NCBI GenBank assembly: GCA_951217055.1
Contig: OX578282.1
Location: 17,299,877 to 17,363,876, forward strand
DNA: 64,000 bases
From: Gerris lacustris
Taxonomy: Eukaryota > Arthropoda > Insecta > Hemiptera > Gerridae
Reading direction: 5' to 3'
Shown: piece by piece, positions 45,817 through 56,690 of the stretch
Layout of the letters: every line of letters begins with the position of its first letter
Position numbering within the stretch: the first letter of the stretch is position 1
The notes under the pieces: generated by a model
The model's input: the letters and a program-made list of their open reading frames with translations, nothing else
What the model was told of the DNA's origin: nothing
Database searches by the model: none
Program-made: the position numbers and the translations under genes

Positions 45817-46382
45817 CTGCCAATTAGTGTGGCACATAGCTTCCTCGCGTCTTATTTCGGTAAATTAAATGATTTTATGCTTATAAAACCCATTATTATC
45901 CAATGTATTTCATTTTTCCCCCATTTTTTAAATCTGTCAAAATTGTTTTTATTTTTACTTGTTTTGTCTCCATTTAGCAAAATTTAAAGAGCGCAGAAGG
46001 TTGAAATTAATCTGGGGTTATCTGTGGGCTACTTTCGACGAACCATCAAAATTTCCGAAAAATCAGATAAGTACATTTGAAAATATAGGTGTAAATAAAT
46101 GTATGTTTGTGCGCATGTAGAAGTGAAACAAAATAGCGAAGAAGGTTGAAACTTATACGGGAGCAACAATGAGCTAATTATGACCTAACTTCAAAATTTT
46201 AATAAAATCGGACGAGCAGTTTTTAAGATATGTTGGTTCACAAAAATTTAGCGGCAGACACGAAACCAAAAATGTTCATTGATGTCTAAAACGGAGTTCT
46301 GTCTAAGAATTTTAGATTTTGAAATCGGAGACATCAAATATTTTCATTTTTGAAAACGATCACAAGCTCGGAAGCAAAATAG
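45817..46382 (-). repeat. Family A, inverted, near full length
   Basis: CTGCCAATTAGTGTGGCACA at the left, and GATCACAAGCTCGGAAGCAA at the right where the inner half of the terminal hairpin is deleted. Confidence 0.8.
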
Positions 46383-46769
46383 AGATAAAATTGATACTAA
46401 AATTATACAAGGGAGACAGGCAGACAGAAAAATTAATAAAGCCACTGCTAAAAAGAACTAAAAACCACGGATTTTTTTTAGCTATGAAAGAATTGTCGTA
46501 CTACTTGTACGTACTACTTTTGACAGGAATAGCTTTGTATATTTTATAAGACATCACTTCTGTTTATAATTAATCTTTCTATAAAAAAAGTTTTCTCTTT
46601 TATACTTGATCAGGACTGACAAAGATGACAGAATATGTCACTTGAAACAACTCTGTTCCTGACCAATTAGGATCAGGAACCAAACTAAGTAAATGAAATT
46701 AACTGATACAAAATTGATCTAAACTTATATACTGGTCACAGCGCCCACACTAAAGATTTGAAGATGCAT
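46383..46769. other. Spacer, no gene seen
   Basis: No supported feature. Confidence 0.45.
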
Positions 46770-47345
46770 ACAATAGTACATTACGCGTCGAGTGCGGAAA
46801 GTAGCATTTTGCATGCGAGTGTGGAGTTTGCACCTGAGCGACAGCGAGGGTAGTAAAACCACACGAGCAATGCAAAATGCCGTTTTCACACGAGTTGCGT
46901 ACCGTACTTTATCTACGATTGTTAGATTTAAATAATAAATACAGAAAAAAATAAACTTGCTGTGTGTAAGTTCGTATCTCTCTCTTGATAAATATGGCAT
47001 TAATTCTTGAGTTGTATTTTTTGCCGAATTAACTTTTTCTGGAGGAGTATTATTCTCCACATTTTCGTCAAAGGCACTTGATTCACTCGTTGTTTTTCAC
47101 TAAAAACTCGATATAAACAGTTACTTTAATAAAATATCAGCAAATTAGTTTTGTTAAATGTAAACAAACTCGATAATTGTGCGTAAAGCTGAAGAATTCT
47201 TCTTTTTTACCGCCCTAGGGAGGTAACGAAGAGGAATTCTTCAGAACTATGAGACGCGCATGCGCAATGAATACAAGTACGTAAAGAATCACTTTCTACG
47301 CATCTAAACAGAGATGCAATGTTTATATTTCGTATCAATCGTAGA
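46770..47345 (-). mobile_element. Crypton-like family G, start codon lost
   Basis: On the minus strand the leader frame reads NNTPPEKVNSAKNTTQEL, then LSRERYELTHSKFI, as in copy 1. The position of the ATG is ACG. It contains an extra palindrome at about 47197-47250 (GAATTCTTC...GAAGAGGAATTC) absent from copy 1. The 111-codon open frame through it begins at GTG and has no independent support. Confidence 0.65.
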
Positions 47346-47800
47346 TAATAGTACATTACGCGTCTAGTGCGGAAAGTAGCATTTTACATGCGAGCGTGGA
47401 GTTTGCACCCGAGCGACAGAGAGGGCATCAGTAAAACCACACGAGCAAAGCCAAATGCAGGTTTCGCACGAGTTGCGTACCGTACTTAATTACGATTGTT
47501 GGATTTTAATACTATAAAGAGAAAAATATATTTAATAAACTTCCAGTATGTAAGTTCTTATTTCTCTTTTGATAAAGATGACATTAATTCATTAGTTGTA
47601 TTTTGTGCCGAATTAATTATTTCGGGAGGCCTATTATTCTCCTCATTTTCGTCATAATCACTTAAATCACTCATTGCTTTTCACTAAAAACTCGATATAA
47701 ACCGTTACTTTAATTAAACAAACATCAAATTAGTTTTGTTAAATGTAAACAAACACGTTAATCGTGCGTTAAGGTGAAAAATTATGAACGCTCCTGCGCA
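47346..47800 (-). mobile_element. Crypton-like family G, tandem neighbour with internal stop
   Basis: Joined head-to-tail to the previous copy at CAATCGTAGATAATAGTACA. The leader ATG is intact (MSDLSDYDENEENN) but the Tyr codon after LSKEK is TAA. It lacks the extra palindrome, so it belongs to the same subfamily as copy 1. Confidence 0.65.
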
Positions 47801-48251
47801 ATGAATATATGTCAGATGCTTGTTGTCAAATATAAATAAAGGTATAAGCAAAGATTTTTACATGCCCATGAGTTTAAAGAGTAAAACCTTAAGAGTTCTA
47901 AAACACTCTTCATATGCTTTGCAAACATGTCACTTCAAAAGTCTTTCTAACAAATATTCATTTAGTAAAAACAAGCGATAAATTAGAACCACTAAATTAC
48001 ATGCTCCACTTTGATCTCACTGTTTATCTTTTGTCATACAAGGGAAATAGATAAACACAAGTAGTATAATATTTGCTGTTATCATCTGAATTAATGTAAA
48101 TAAATCCCTATGGGTTTATATAAGGACAGGTTCATTTAAAAATTATATTTATTTATTATCCTTCACCAGAAAATAATAATAATACATAACAATTCTTAAA
48201 AGTACAGTAATCTTCTATGTATTAACTTTATTTTTAATATTTATTATACAT
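47801..48251. other. Spacer, no gene seen
   Basis: No supported feature. Confidence 0.5.
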
Positions 48252-48565
48252 ATTTTTAATTTCTCGTATAAAGAGAAAGTATTGTGATGTCTCGAAAATT
48301 CGATTTTGATGGATTTACACGTTTTGAGGTCCCATGAGTTCAAAAAAGTGGTTTTTAAAAAATATCTGCCTGTCGTCTGTGCATAAGTGGAGCCTAAACT
48401 ACTGGGCCGACTTTGACGAAATTTGGTATACATGTTCAGAAAAATCATACCCCGAGGCGAAATCGAGAAATTAATTTTACCTCCATATTTGGGGAAAAAC
48501 GTGACGCAATATTATTTCTTAAAAACGGTTCAGACGTTTTTGATTAAAAATGTTTAAGATGTAGT
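48252..48565 (+). repeat. Family B, 3'-truncated copy
   Basis: TTCTCGTATAAAGAGAAAGT through ACATGTTCAGAAAAATCATA and TTTTTGATTAAAAATG. It ends before the tRNA-like part and runs into MITE C sequence. Confidence 0.75.
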
Positions 48566-48569
48566 TCAT

Positions 48570-48682
48570 TTTTCTTTGTCCTAAAGTAAATTGGACTAAA
48601 CATCCCTCTGTTTTAATATTTATTTAGTCAGTCATTTATATCCTAAAACAAAATAGGGGAATAACAATCTAAAGAAATACCT
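48570..48682. mobile_element. MITE family C, left-truncated copy
   Basis: Interior TTGGACTAAACATCCCTCTG and right end AGGGGAATAACAATCTAAAG are present. The left inverted repeat is missing, replaced by family B. Confidence 0.65.
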
Positions 48683-49508
48683 TCATTCCTTGAATTTACG
48701 GGTATATAAATGAAACATTTAAATACACACATTAAAAATACAACATAAAAATTAAATTTGTAAAAAAGAATATATAAATAATATACAATTTACAAGTAAT
48801 AAATATGAAAGAACGTGTACTTTACTAATGTAGACGTCAACAATATCCACAAATGGCAAATAAATGTCCTTTATAATCAATAAAAATGATTGCAACTAGA
48901 AAAATACTTCAAAACTGTTGGAGGGGGGGGGGGGGGACCTGAGTAAACAAGCGATTTATGTGTGTCGTTATTACGTCGCCGCCGGTTTCTATCGCACCCT
49001 ACAAGGGCTACTGGTAAAAGACGTGACAAATACATTTTTCTCACAATTCTCGAAGTTGGTTCACAATTTATAACTATAATTGGTTTAAATTGAAGGGAAG
49101 TTAAGTAAAAAAAAAAAAAAAAGAGAAAGTGGGAGAGTTAAACAAGAAAAAGAAAAAAACTATAAATTAATAATAAAAAATGACAGAAGGGAAAAAAAGG
49201 GTTCTCTGACCTCTTAAACTAAACTCTTTTTATAATACCCTGTCAACTAGAATGACATCCATAACCAAATCTAAAGTCACATGCCCTATCTAAGTCACAT
49301 GCCCTTCATATAACACTGAAAGAGGCAAGGGAAATAATAGAAAAAAATATATATAATGTAATAAAGGAGAACAAACGAGGGATGCACGATAGTAAGAATA
49401 AAAAAAACTTTAACAAGTAAAAATAATTATTTCTAATGACATTGGTCATTAAGAAAGTATGTTTATCTATTTGTGTTATAACCTAATAATGATGTTATTA
49501 AATACACT
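48683..49508. other. AT-rich spacer with G14 run
   Basis: G14 at 48923-48936 and A15 near 49109. No gene recognised. Confidence 0.5.
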
Positions 49509-49574
49509 AGGGGGGGTCTCCAAACTACGGCCGGTGACACGTTTTATTCGGCCCACCGTGCCACGAAAAACGTC

Positions 49575-50620
49575 CCCATACACACTTCAACTTGTTATCC
49601 AACTATGTCTCTCAACCTGGTTGATCAACATCAAAAACAAGTTGAACAACATCAGTAGAGAGAGAACCGCAGCATAAATTAACAAGTTAGAGTTTTTAGA
49701 GCATAATGTTTTTTAGTTTAGAGTTACTTAATGCCAGTGTTGTCGGAAGATAAAGAAATCGCTTTATGAAAACTGATAATTACTGCGTGCACGATAAGTG
49801 AGAGGAATAGTAGAAAAAGAAAGATGTAGGCAAAAGAGTGGCTCCAAAAGAAACTGACAGATGGACACAACTAAAACTGTGCTTACGTGACGGACACAAC
49901 TGTGCTTGTTTATATTTTTAACTATGGATTTAAAATTCTTGATTTTTATTGTATATAAATTTGAATTTATATACAATAAATTTGTATTCCCCCCCCCCCT
50001 TAAAAATTTGAATTCTTCCAAGTAGCAAAAGGTAGGTTCGTATATATCTTTATCTTCTGCTCCAGATTTTTAACTTTTCATTTTTTTCTTTAGCTACCGT
50101 CAGTAACATATTCGCATATTTGTGATACGTTTCTTCATAGTATCAAGCGTGGCATCCTGTTCTACTTCTTTGAAATCAGTCAGTAATTCATCCCACCCCT
50201 TGCTTCTGGAACCTTTATTTTTATATAAATCTCACTTAACATTCCACAACTGTGGTAGACTGCGATACTTATCTATTAAGATTATCCATGCCTCGTTATT
50301 TGGTATAGTGGCCATCACGATATCAACTAGCCTGCAGTCACAATGAACAAACACAGTACAAAGTAGTAGTATCAACTATAAAACAAACCTTAACTAACCT
50401 TGTGAGAAGCTGAGCAGACTGATGTTGACAGTCAGGTTGAACAACTTACCCATACACACTCTAACAGGTTGACACAACATTATACTCCACCCACAAATAT
50501 CAAAAGGGTTTTGATGTCTTCAACATGGGTGTTCAACATGCTATTTGGTCTCTCAACTTGGCCACACACACTCCAACTTCAACTCAACCAAGTTGGACAA
50601 CAAGTTGAAGTGTGTATGGG
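49575..50620. mobile_element. Harbinger-like transposon remnant with 30-bp TIRs
   Basis: CCCATACACACTTCAACTTG and the following TTATCCAACT (from 49575) match the complement of 50592-50620 with about one difference. Subterminal variants of the same repeat occur at 50450-50570. The interior holds a broken MADF-domain gene, consistent with the second (Myb/SANT-like) gene of PIF/Harbinger elements. No transposase is present. It lies inside the hAT-like element. Confidence 0.7.
50001..50315 (-). pseudogene. MADF-domain (Myb/SANT-like) gene fragment, broken
   Basis: From the ATG at 50315 the minus strand reads MATIPNNEAWIILIDKYRSL and PQLWNVK, then a TGA (50232-50234). In frame after it come DLYKNKGSRSKGWDELLTDF and KKRITNMR. 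After a frame change comes KSGAEDKDIYEPTFCYLEEF. These are the landmarks of a MADF domain: W-x-x-LI-x-x-YR, PxLW, Y, W, a KxxxMR helix, then a KSGAxxDxxYxPxxxYxxxF extension. MADF proteins bind DNA, and in transposons assist the transposase. One nonsense codon and at least one frameshift make it a pseudogene. Confidence 0.82.
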
Positions 50621-50830
50621 TGCCTTTAACAAATGAACCTAAACAATACAAAGTTATAACTTCTCCATAATGAGATTTTTTTGGCCGAAATGGATATAGT
50701 TTATGAGCTTATCATTCATATTCCCTACCATTTTAAAGTTTGATAGCTGAATATTGCTTATTTCATCCGGCCCGCTATGGACCATCTTATCCAGATCCGG
50801 CCCTTCAACCAAAAAGATTGGAGACCCCTT

Positions 50831-51084
50831 AAATAGACTGTACTACTAATAATAATTATGTGTCATTGGCATTAGAAAGTACTAAATCAAGAATTTTAAA
50901 TCCATAGTTAAAAATATAAACAAGCACAGTTGTGTCCGTCACGTAAGCACAGTTTTAGTTGTGTCCATCTGTCAGTTTCACCGTTAAAATTTTTACAAAC
51001 GCTTAGATGTTTTTTTTTGTATAATAATTGTAACCTTCTATGCACATTTTTATCTCTCGATAATGTCTGCGGCCAAATTTGCTG
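50831..51084. other. Spacer containing an inverted copy of a nearby segment
   Basis: 50891-50985 (CAAGAATTTTAAATCCATAG; TGTGTCCATCTGTCAG) is the reverse complement of 49855-49945, a roughly 90-bp inverted duplication spanning the hAT-like element's right edge. Confidence 0.6.
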
Positions 51085-51180
51085 CCGAGCTTTACCAAAG
51101 GTAACGGAAGCATTGACATAGTTTTCAAGAACAACATTGTTTTTGTCTCCAAATTCAAAAGTTCGAAAAAATAATTCTAA
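51085..51180 (+). repeat. Family A, 5' end fragment
   Basis: GCCGAGCTTTACCAAAGGTA and ACGGAAGC form the diverged terminal hairpin. It is cut off after about 95 bp. Confidence 0.6.
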
Positions 51181-51207
51181 AAAAGGTGTACGTTACGTAA
51201 TGTTTTT

Positions 51208-51375
51208 CTTTAGACTGTTACTCCCCTTATAAAAACGAAGTGTCATATTCCTTTGTCTCAAAGTATATTGGACTAAACATCCCTTTGTCTTAATAGTTAT
51301 TTAGACAAAGGAATGTATAAATAATTATATCCATTTATATTCTAAAAAAAAACACAAGGGAGTAACTATCTAAAG
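51208..51375. mobile_element. MITE family C, copy 4
   Basis: CTTTAGACTGTTACTCCCCT at the left and GGGAGTAACTATCTAAAG at the right. The interior is the family-typical TTGGACTAAACATCCCTTTG. Confidence 0.85.
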
Positions 51376-51762
51376 AAGTAACACATATTTTACGATGAGA
51401 TAATATATTTCTGACAATATAAATAAGTTAGGAAGAAATATCCTTAAGACGCTAGAAGGGTGAGATCAAGTCAAGGGATTAAGAAAAAGGGAAAATACTG
51501 ATAGTAGGGATGCCGATAATTCCAATGGAAAAACCTATTCTTTTCCTTCTCAAATCCCTTTTACAGCTTTTAATCCGATGGATTTCGGAAGGTTACAAAG
51601 ATAAAAGGATGAAAAGATAGAAAGTATCATCCTAAAACCCGTATATATCTACGCTCTTGTACATCCTTACATATTGCACATATTTTAACAACTATGTCCT
51701 ACGACATTTCAACCTATTTTATAACATACCAGTATACAAATAGTTTAATGCAGTTATAAAAT
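51376..51762. other. Spacer, no gene seen
   Basis: Includes AGGGATGCCGATAATTCC and weakly complementary AAAGG-rich text. Nothing supported. Confidence 0.45.
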
Positions 51763-52000
51763 AGTCAGCCAATTAGTGTGGCACATAGCTTTATCTTGTT
51801 CTATTATTGGATGAATCGTCACACGGGAATTAAAGGAGGGTAGAAAGTTTACCTGCTACAATTCTCAGAGGGGGTCCTACTTATTTTTATTCATTAATAA
51901 ATGTGCAAAGAAAGTTAACATGAGACTATGTGTGGGCTACTTTTGACAAACAATCTAAATACTTTTGGAAAACTACTTTTAAATATGTTGAAGTTACTTA

Positions 52001-52635
52001 AAAAAAAATCGGTCCGAGACAACTCAGACAAACTTTCTCATATATGAGTTTATAATTACTTAGCCCAGTGTTTCCATTTATTAGTTTTCAAATGTACATT
52101 TAAATATTATTGAACATTTCATCAAAACTTATCATAAAAATAACTTCTCCTGGTCGGGGAATCGAACCCAGGCTCTCTCCGTCCGCGTTTTAAGCTAATA
52201 TCTCAGGAACTAGATTTTTCCCGGGAAAACGGCTTATATCGTTGGATTCGTATTCAAATGGACTACATTTTAGAATTTTTTAATCAAAATCGTCGGAACC
52301 GTTTTCGAGAAATAATTTTTTTTCATGTTTTTTCAGAGTTTTTGGGGGGTAGCGCCCCCAAATTTAGAGCTAAAATTCATTTCTCGATTTCGCCTCGGGG
52401 TATGATTTTTCTGAACATGTATGCCAAATTTCGTCAAAATCGGCCCAGTAGTTTGGGCTCCAGGTGTCTGCACAGACGACAGACAGACGACAGACGACAG
52501 ACGACAGACAGACATTTTTTAAAAACCACTTTTTTGGACTCAGGGGACCTCAAAACGTGTAAATCCATCAAAATCTCAAAATCGAATTTTCGCGCCATCA
52601 CAATACTTTCTCTTTATATGAGAAAGTAAAAAAGG
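52001..52635 (-). mobile_element. Family B, complete copy with tRNA-like segment
   Basis: It is bounded by AACTTTCTCATAT near 52032 and ATATGAGAAAGT at 52617-52628, inverted. On the minus strand the body leads to TAGCTTAAAACGCGGACGGA, GAGAGCCTGGGTTCGATTCC and CCGACCAGGA, a pol III B box (complement of 52158-52168) with an acceptor-like end. TTCCTGAG upstream can pair partly with ACCAGGA. It looks like a composite SINE or a MITE that captured a tRNA. The 123-codon plus-strand frame is repeat-derived. Confidence 0.75.
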
Positions 52636-52785
52636 TTTGAGCGCACGCAGAAGAGAAATCAATGGGCGTAGAAGGTCAAAATTAATATTGGACCAACAAT
52701 GGATTAATTGTTACCTGCTATATAAATTTCATTAACATTGGATAAGTAGTTTTGAAGATATTCTGGTTTATAATAATTTCATGAT

Positions 52786-53428
52786 AAAAAGAACTTTTTA
52801 TAAACTACGTTTTTAAATTTTCTGTTGTATCATATGTTATTTTGATAATATAATTGTTCTTGTTATATAATATGTTAGTAAAAAAAAAAAAAAAAAAATA
52901 GTTCTGAATTTATTTACTTTACATAAATGACAATCATCTAGAGAGCTGATCTTAAACCTATAAAAGGACAAATCTTTGTACAACGGATCTCCCCAACACC
53001 AAATCTAAACCGTGCCATCGATAAATTGAATAATATAAATAATATAATCGATATATTTCCTGTTTTGCTGTCATTCAATGTTTATCTTTTATTTGTAAAA
53101 ATCTCAGAGATAAATATCACAAATTGGAAACCCGTCAAAATGAAGATTGTAAATATTGGATATGGCAAAACAAATAAAATAACATGCGGATTTTTTCCGA
53201 ACTAACTTTCCACACGGCAAAATCTGCTGAAAACCAATTAATTCTGCTAAAAGATGGCTAAAAGTATTAAAATAATGCATTGTCATCGTGTTCTGAGCTA
53301 TGCTAAAAGTTTCAAATGTCTAGCTATTCGGGAAGTTAGTTAGAAATCGATTGCCAGATTTGTACCGGACAAACAAACAAACAAACAAACAAACAAGAAA
53401 CCAAGTTAATAAAAACTTAGTAAAAATG
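52786..53428 (-). repeat. Family E, long-form copy inserted in family A
   Basis: GATAAAAAGAACTTTTTATA at the left, the long-form middle (GGATCTCCCCAACACCAAAT), and a (CAAA)n run with CAAGTTAATAAAAACTTAG at the right. It contains an A19 run (52880-52898). Confidence 0.75.
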
Positions 53429-53576
53429 TGTAACGACTGACACAAGAACAAAATTGTTTCATGTTCATGATATATCTATAACTGATTTTTGTCCAGGAAT
53501 GTTGGAATTAGGAGACATAAAAAAATCATTCTTTACCATAATCATAATGATGCCGCTGTTTTCAGTAACCACGGAA

Positions 53577-53772
53577 AAATAGTCTGCCAATTAGTGTGGC
53601 ACATAGCTTCCTCGCGTAATTTAGTGGTGTTTTACAAATCCATTTATTTTCCCCCCTTTTTGAATATTGTCAAAATGATTTTGATATTTTACATGAATAA
53701 ACGTATCCATTTAGCAAAATGTTATGAGAACAGATAAGGTTTAAAATAATGATGGGACTATCTGTGAGCTAC
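53577..53772 (-). repeat. Family A, 3' end fragment
   Basis: AGTCTGCCAATTAGTGTGGC through CATTTAGCAAAATG and GATGGGACTATCTGTGAGCT. Confidence 0.7.
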
Positions 53773-53931
53773 GTTCATATTTCTCCACTTTAACGACTTA
53801 TTTTCTCCCGTTTTTACTGTTTTGATTCAAGAAACCAATAATTTACTAACAAGTTGGGTAATATTAGGAATGCGGTTTAATATAATGCGCCAATATTTCA
53901 TGTTAACTATTTTATTTGGCATACCTCTTTA

Positions 53932-54157
53932 GATTGTTACTACCCTTTCAAAACAAACCAAGGGGAGTTAGTAAAATTCCAAAACGGAATGTTCTTCTTC
54001 ACACTGTTACTCCCCATATAAAAACACATGTGTGATATTCCTTTGTCCTAAAGTACATTGGACTAAACATCCCTTTGTCTTAATAGTTATTTTGTCAAAT
54101 TTATTTATATTCTAAAAAAAAAAAAAAAAAAAAAAATAGGGGAGTAACAATCTAAAG
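53932..54157. mobile_element. MITE family C, truncated copy plus copy 5
   Basis: A short deleted copy (53932-53970, TTTAGATTGTTACTACCCTT) is followed by a fuller copy from 53997 (CTTCACACTGTTACTCCCCA) to 54157 (AGGGGAGTAACAATCTAAAG). The latter carries an A-run of about 23 near its right end. Confidence 0.75.
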
Positions 54158-55909
54158 AAGTATCATTTATTTTACCTAATAACAAAAAAGGGTGCAATTA
54201 ACACACTCAGTAATGCGTTCGATAGAAATTAAAAGTATTTCGAGATAAATGTAAAAGTGTTTAAACAACCCAGTTCGAGTAAACTGCTGAAAATTGTAAA
54301 AGCCAATAAGAGAGGTTCACCTAAATAAAGGAATACAATTGTTTGAGGTAATTTTAATTGAAATTTATTAATTTAAACTTTTTTTTCAGAAAATACCTAC
54401 AAAAAAGAAAAAGTTATTCACCTAACATAAAATGTTTATCTGCTTCACTATTATTAATAACGATCCACATTTTTATATTATTAAACAAAAGTGTAAAAAA
54501 CTCGTATTTCTTTTTAACTCCTTACAGTTTGAGGCAAGATTGGTGTTTGAACTTTTAACAATGTCAGCAGAAAAAAACTTTCGTAACCTCGTCTCTCGAA
54601 AGACAAATTATACAAACTCACACACGCTTAGAAATTTTCTATTACATAAAAAAAAAAGTCAATTACTGAAAGTGACCAAGAACGCCTATAAAAACTCGCT
54701 TTTGAACAAATAACTTCTCATATTTATCCAAGCAGGAGTAGGGGGGGAAGCTTGCCGAGAAAATATGAGGAGGCCCTTTCCAATGACTTTTTCTCGAGAC
54801 CGTGAAGGGCTTGAAGGGACGAGGAAAATAAATTAAACCAAGTACAACCCGCCCCCCTAAAAGAGAGGAAAAAATAGAATTTAAAAAAAAAAAATCATCA
54901 TTGACCCTAAGGGTACCCTTTAGTGAGCTAGAGAGAGAGAGAGAGGAGGAGGAGGAAGGGCAGATATAAAATTCTCTTGATAGATATGCTTAGCTGAAAA
55001 GAGAGAGATATATCAGGGCTCTTGCAAAAGAGTAGAAGAGATATGGAGACCAATAGGCTAAAGTTAAAATGAGATACACTGACCCAAGTCGAATGGAAAA
55101 GAGGTATAAAAGAAAAGATCTTAGCTAGAGTGAGAGAGAGATAGTAGCTCTTAGCGAGTAAAAGAGACACAATTAGCTAAAACTAAAAAGAAACTCATAC
55201 AATAACCCTTAGCTGAAAGGAAAAAAGAGATATTACAACCTTAAAGTGAACGAAAAAGAGATATTGCGTTCCTTAACCAAATATGAAAAAAGATAAGAGA
55301 GAAAAAAAATATTAAAAAGAGTAGAAGAACTCAGATAAAAGATACATAATACAAAGGAAAGAAAAACTAATTTCATTTTTTTAAAAACTATTCTGCTTGA
55401 AAGTATTAGTAATAAAAAAGCTAAGAATCAGTTGCTGGATACCCAGCAATTTTCTAGACAAATTTCTAAAAATAATACTGCAAAGGGTTTTTCTTTATTA
55501 TATAATTAGTTGTTTAATCTTTTTATACTCTTATTCATTTGAAAATATAATTAAAGCTATATATTTAAACTATTTTCTCTCAGTACTCAGTAAGAGGGGG
55601 ATGTTTTTCTACAATAATTACGAAGTAAGATAATTACGATGTAACCTAATTACGATTACGGTAAAATAAATGTACACATCCTTTTAAAAAGACAGAATAT
55701 AAAAGAGAGAAAAAAATATTAAAATAATAAATTTAATGTATGTATATTGTATACATAAAAATAAACAGAAATTATATAAAAAAAATTGGGAAATATTAAA
55801 CATTAAAGTTAATATAGAGAAGATAACCTTTTTTTAACTAGAAGAAATACAAAAAGAAACTTTAGAGTTATTCTAGCAAAAATTGAAACAAATACATGGG
55901 AGACATTTT
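54158..55909. other. AT-rich spacer grading into purine-rich sequence
   Basis: 54720-54850 is GC-richer (GTAGGGGGGGAAGC, CCGCCCCCC). 54925-55340 is purine-rich with a loosely repeated TTAGCTGAAA-GAGAGAT pattern of about 60 bp. Overlapping 66- and 93-codon plus frames at 54358-54713 are Lys-rich and unrecognised. Confidence 0.45.
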
Positions 55910-56371
55910 GCTTCCGAGCTTACCAAAGGTAATGAAAACTATGCGACCGTTCTGAAGAACGAAATTATTTTATTTCTTCAATTTAAAAAATTCCAAGACA
56001 AAAATCTGTTTCAGACATCAGTCAACATTTTTGGTTTCATGTCTGTCGCTCAATTTTTGTGAACCAACATATCTTAAAAACTGCTCGTCTGATTTTAATG
56101 AAATTCATATGGAAGGTCATAATTAGCTCATTGTTGGCTCCATATAAGTTTCAACCTTCTGCACCTACTGCTTAATTTCAACCATCTACGCTCTTTAAAT
56201 TTTCCTAAATTGATACTTTAATTCGTGTAAAAAATCAAAACAATTTGACAGATTTAAAGCACGGGGGGGGGGGGATGAAACAAATTTGATAGGTTAAAAA
56301 ATAAAATAAAATCATTAAAGTATAAGAAATAAGACGCGAGGATCTATGTGCCACACTAATTGGCAGACTAT
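55910..56371 (+). repeat. Family A, internally deleted copy with G12 tract
   Basis: GCTTCCGAGCTTACCAAAGG at the left and GCCACACTAATTGGCAGACT at the right. The central block with ACATACATTTATTTACACC is missing. G12 (56263-56274) sits at the family's G-tract position. Confidence 0.8.
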
Positions 56372-56499
56372 TTGTCTGTCAGTTATATTAGTAGTATTTT
56401 TACCAATCATTAACATTTAAAAGTATAAGTATTCTTTTCAAATAATATAGCATTAAAAAAATGACTAATAAATAATATAGTAAAAAATAAATTAAAAAA

Positions 56500-56603
56500 A
56501 AAAAAAAAAAAAGACAGAAAGAGAGAGAGAGGGAGGGAGGGAGAGAGAGAGAGAGACAGACAGAGAGAGAGAGAAACAGACAGAGAGAGAGAGAGAGAGA
56601 AAC

Positions 56604-56636
<33 letters not shown>

Positions 56637-56690
56637 CAGAGAGAGAGAGAGAGAGAGAGAGAAACAGACAGAGAGAGAAATAGAGAGAGC
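56500..56690 (+). repeat. GA-rich microsatellite
   Basis: A18 followed by (GA)n interrupted by ACAGACAG and GGGAGG. The Leu/Ser-rich minus-strand frames here are artefacts. Confidence 0.9.

Larger units (their letters stand above)
49509..50830. mobile_element. hAT-like element interrupted by a second transposon
   Basis: The left end GGGGTCTCCAAACTACGGCC and right end GATTGGAGACCCC are inverted. Adjoining right-side text (CCGGCCCGCTATGGACC, CAGATCCGGCCC) is typical of the GGCCCG-rich subterminal sequence of hAT repeats like the one at 17.5 kb. The target duplication is no longer clear. Confidence 0.6.
51763..53545 (-). repeat. One family A copy split by two insertions
   Basis: Three pieces in correct order reconstruct an inverted family A copy. 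They are 51763-52000 (AGCCAATTAGTGTGGCACAT onward), 52640-52785 (GCGCACGCAGAAGAGAAATC to GATATTCTGGTTTATAAT) and 53440-53545 (GGAATTAGGAGACATAAA). The gaps hold a complete family B and a long-form family E. Confidence 0.75.

Noticed and set aside
46725..47060. 111-codon frame on the minus strand
   Set aside because: Starts at GTG, and the part beyond the Crypton-like leader runs through the non-coding tail of the repeat.
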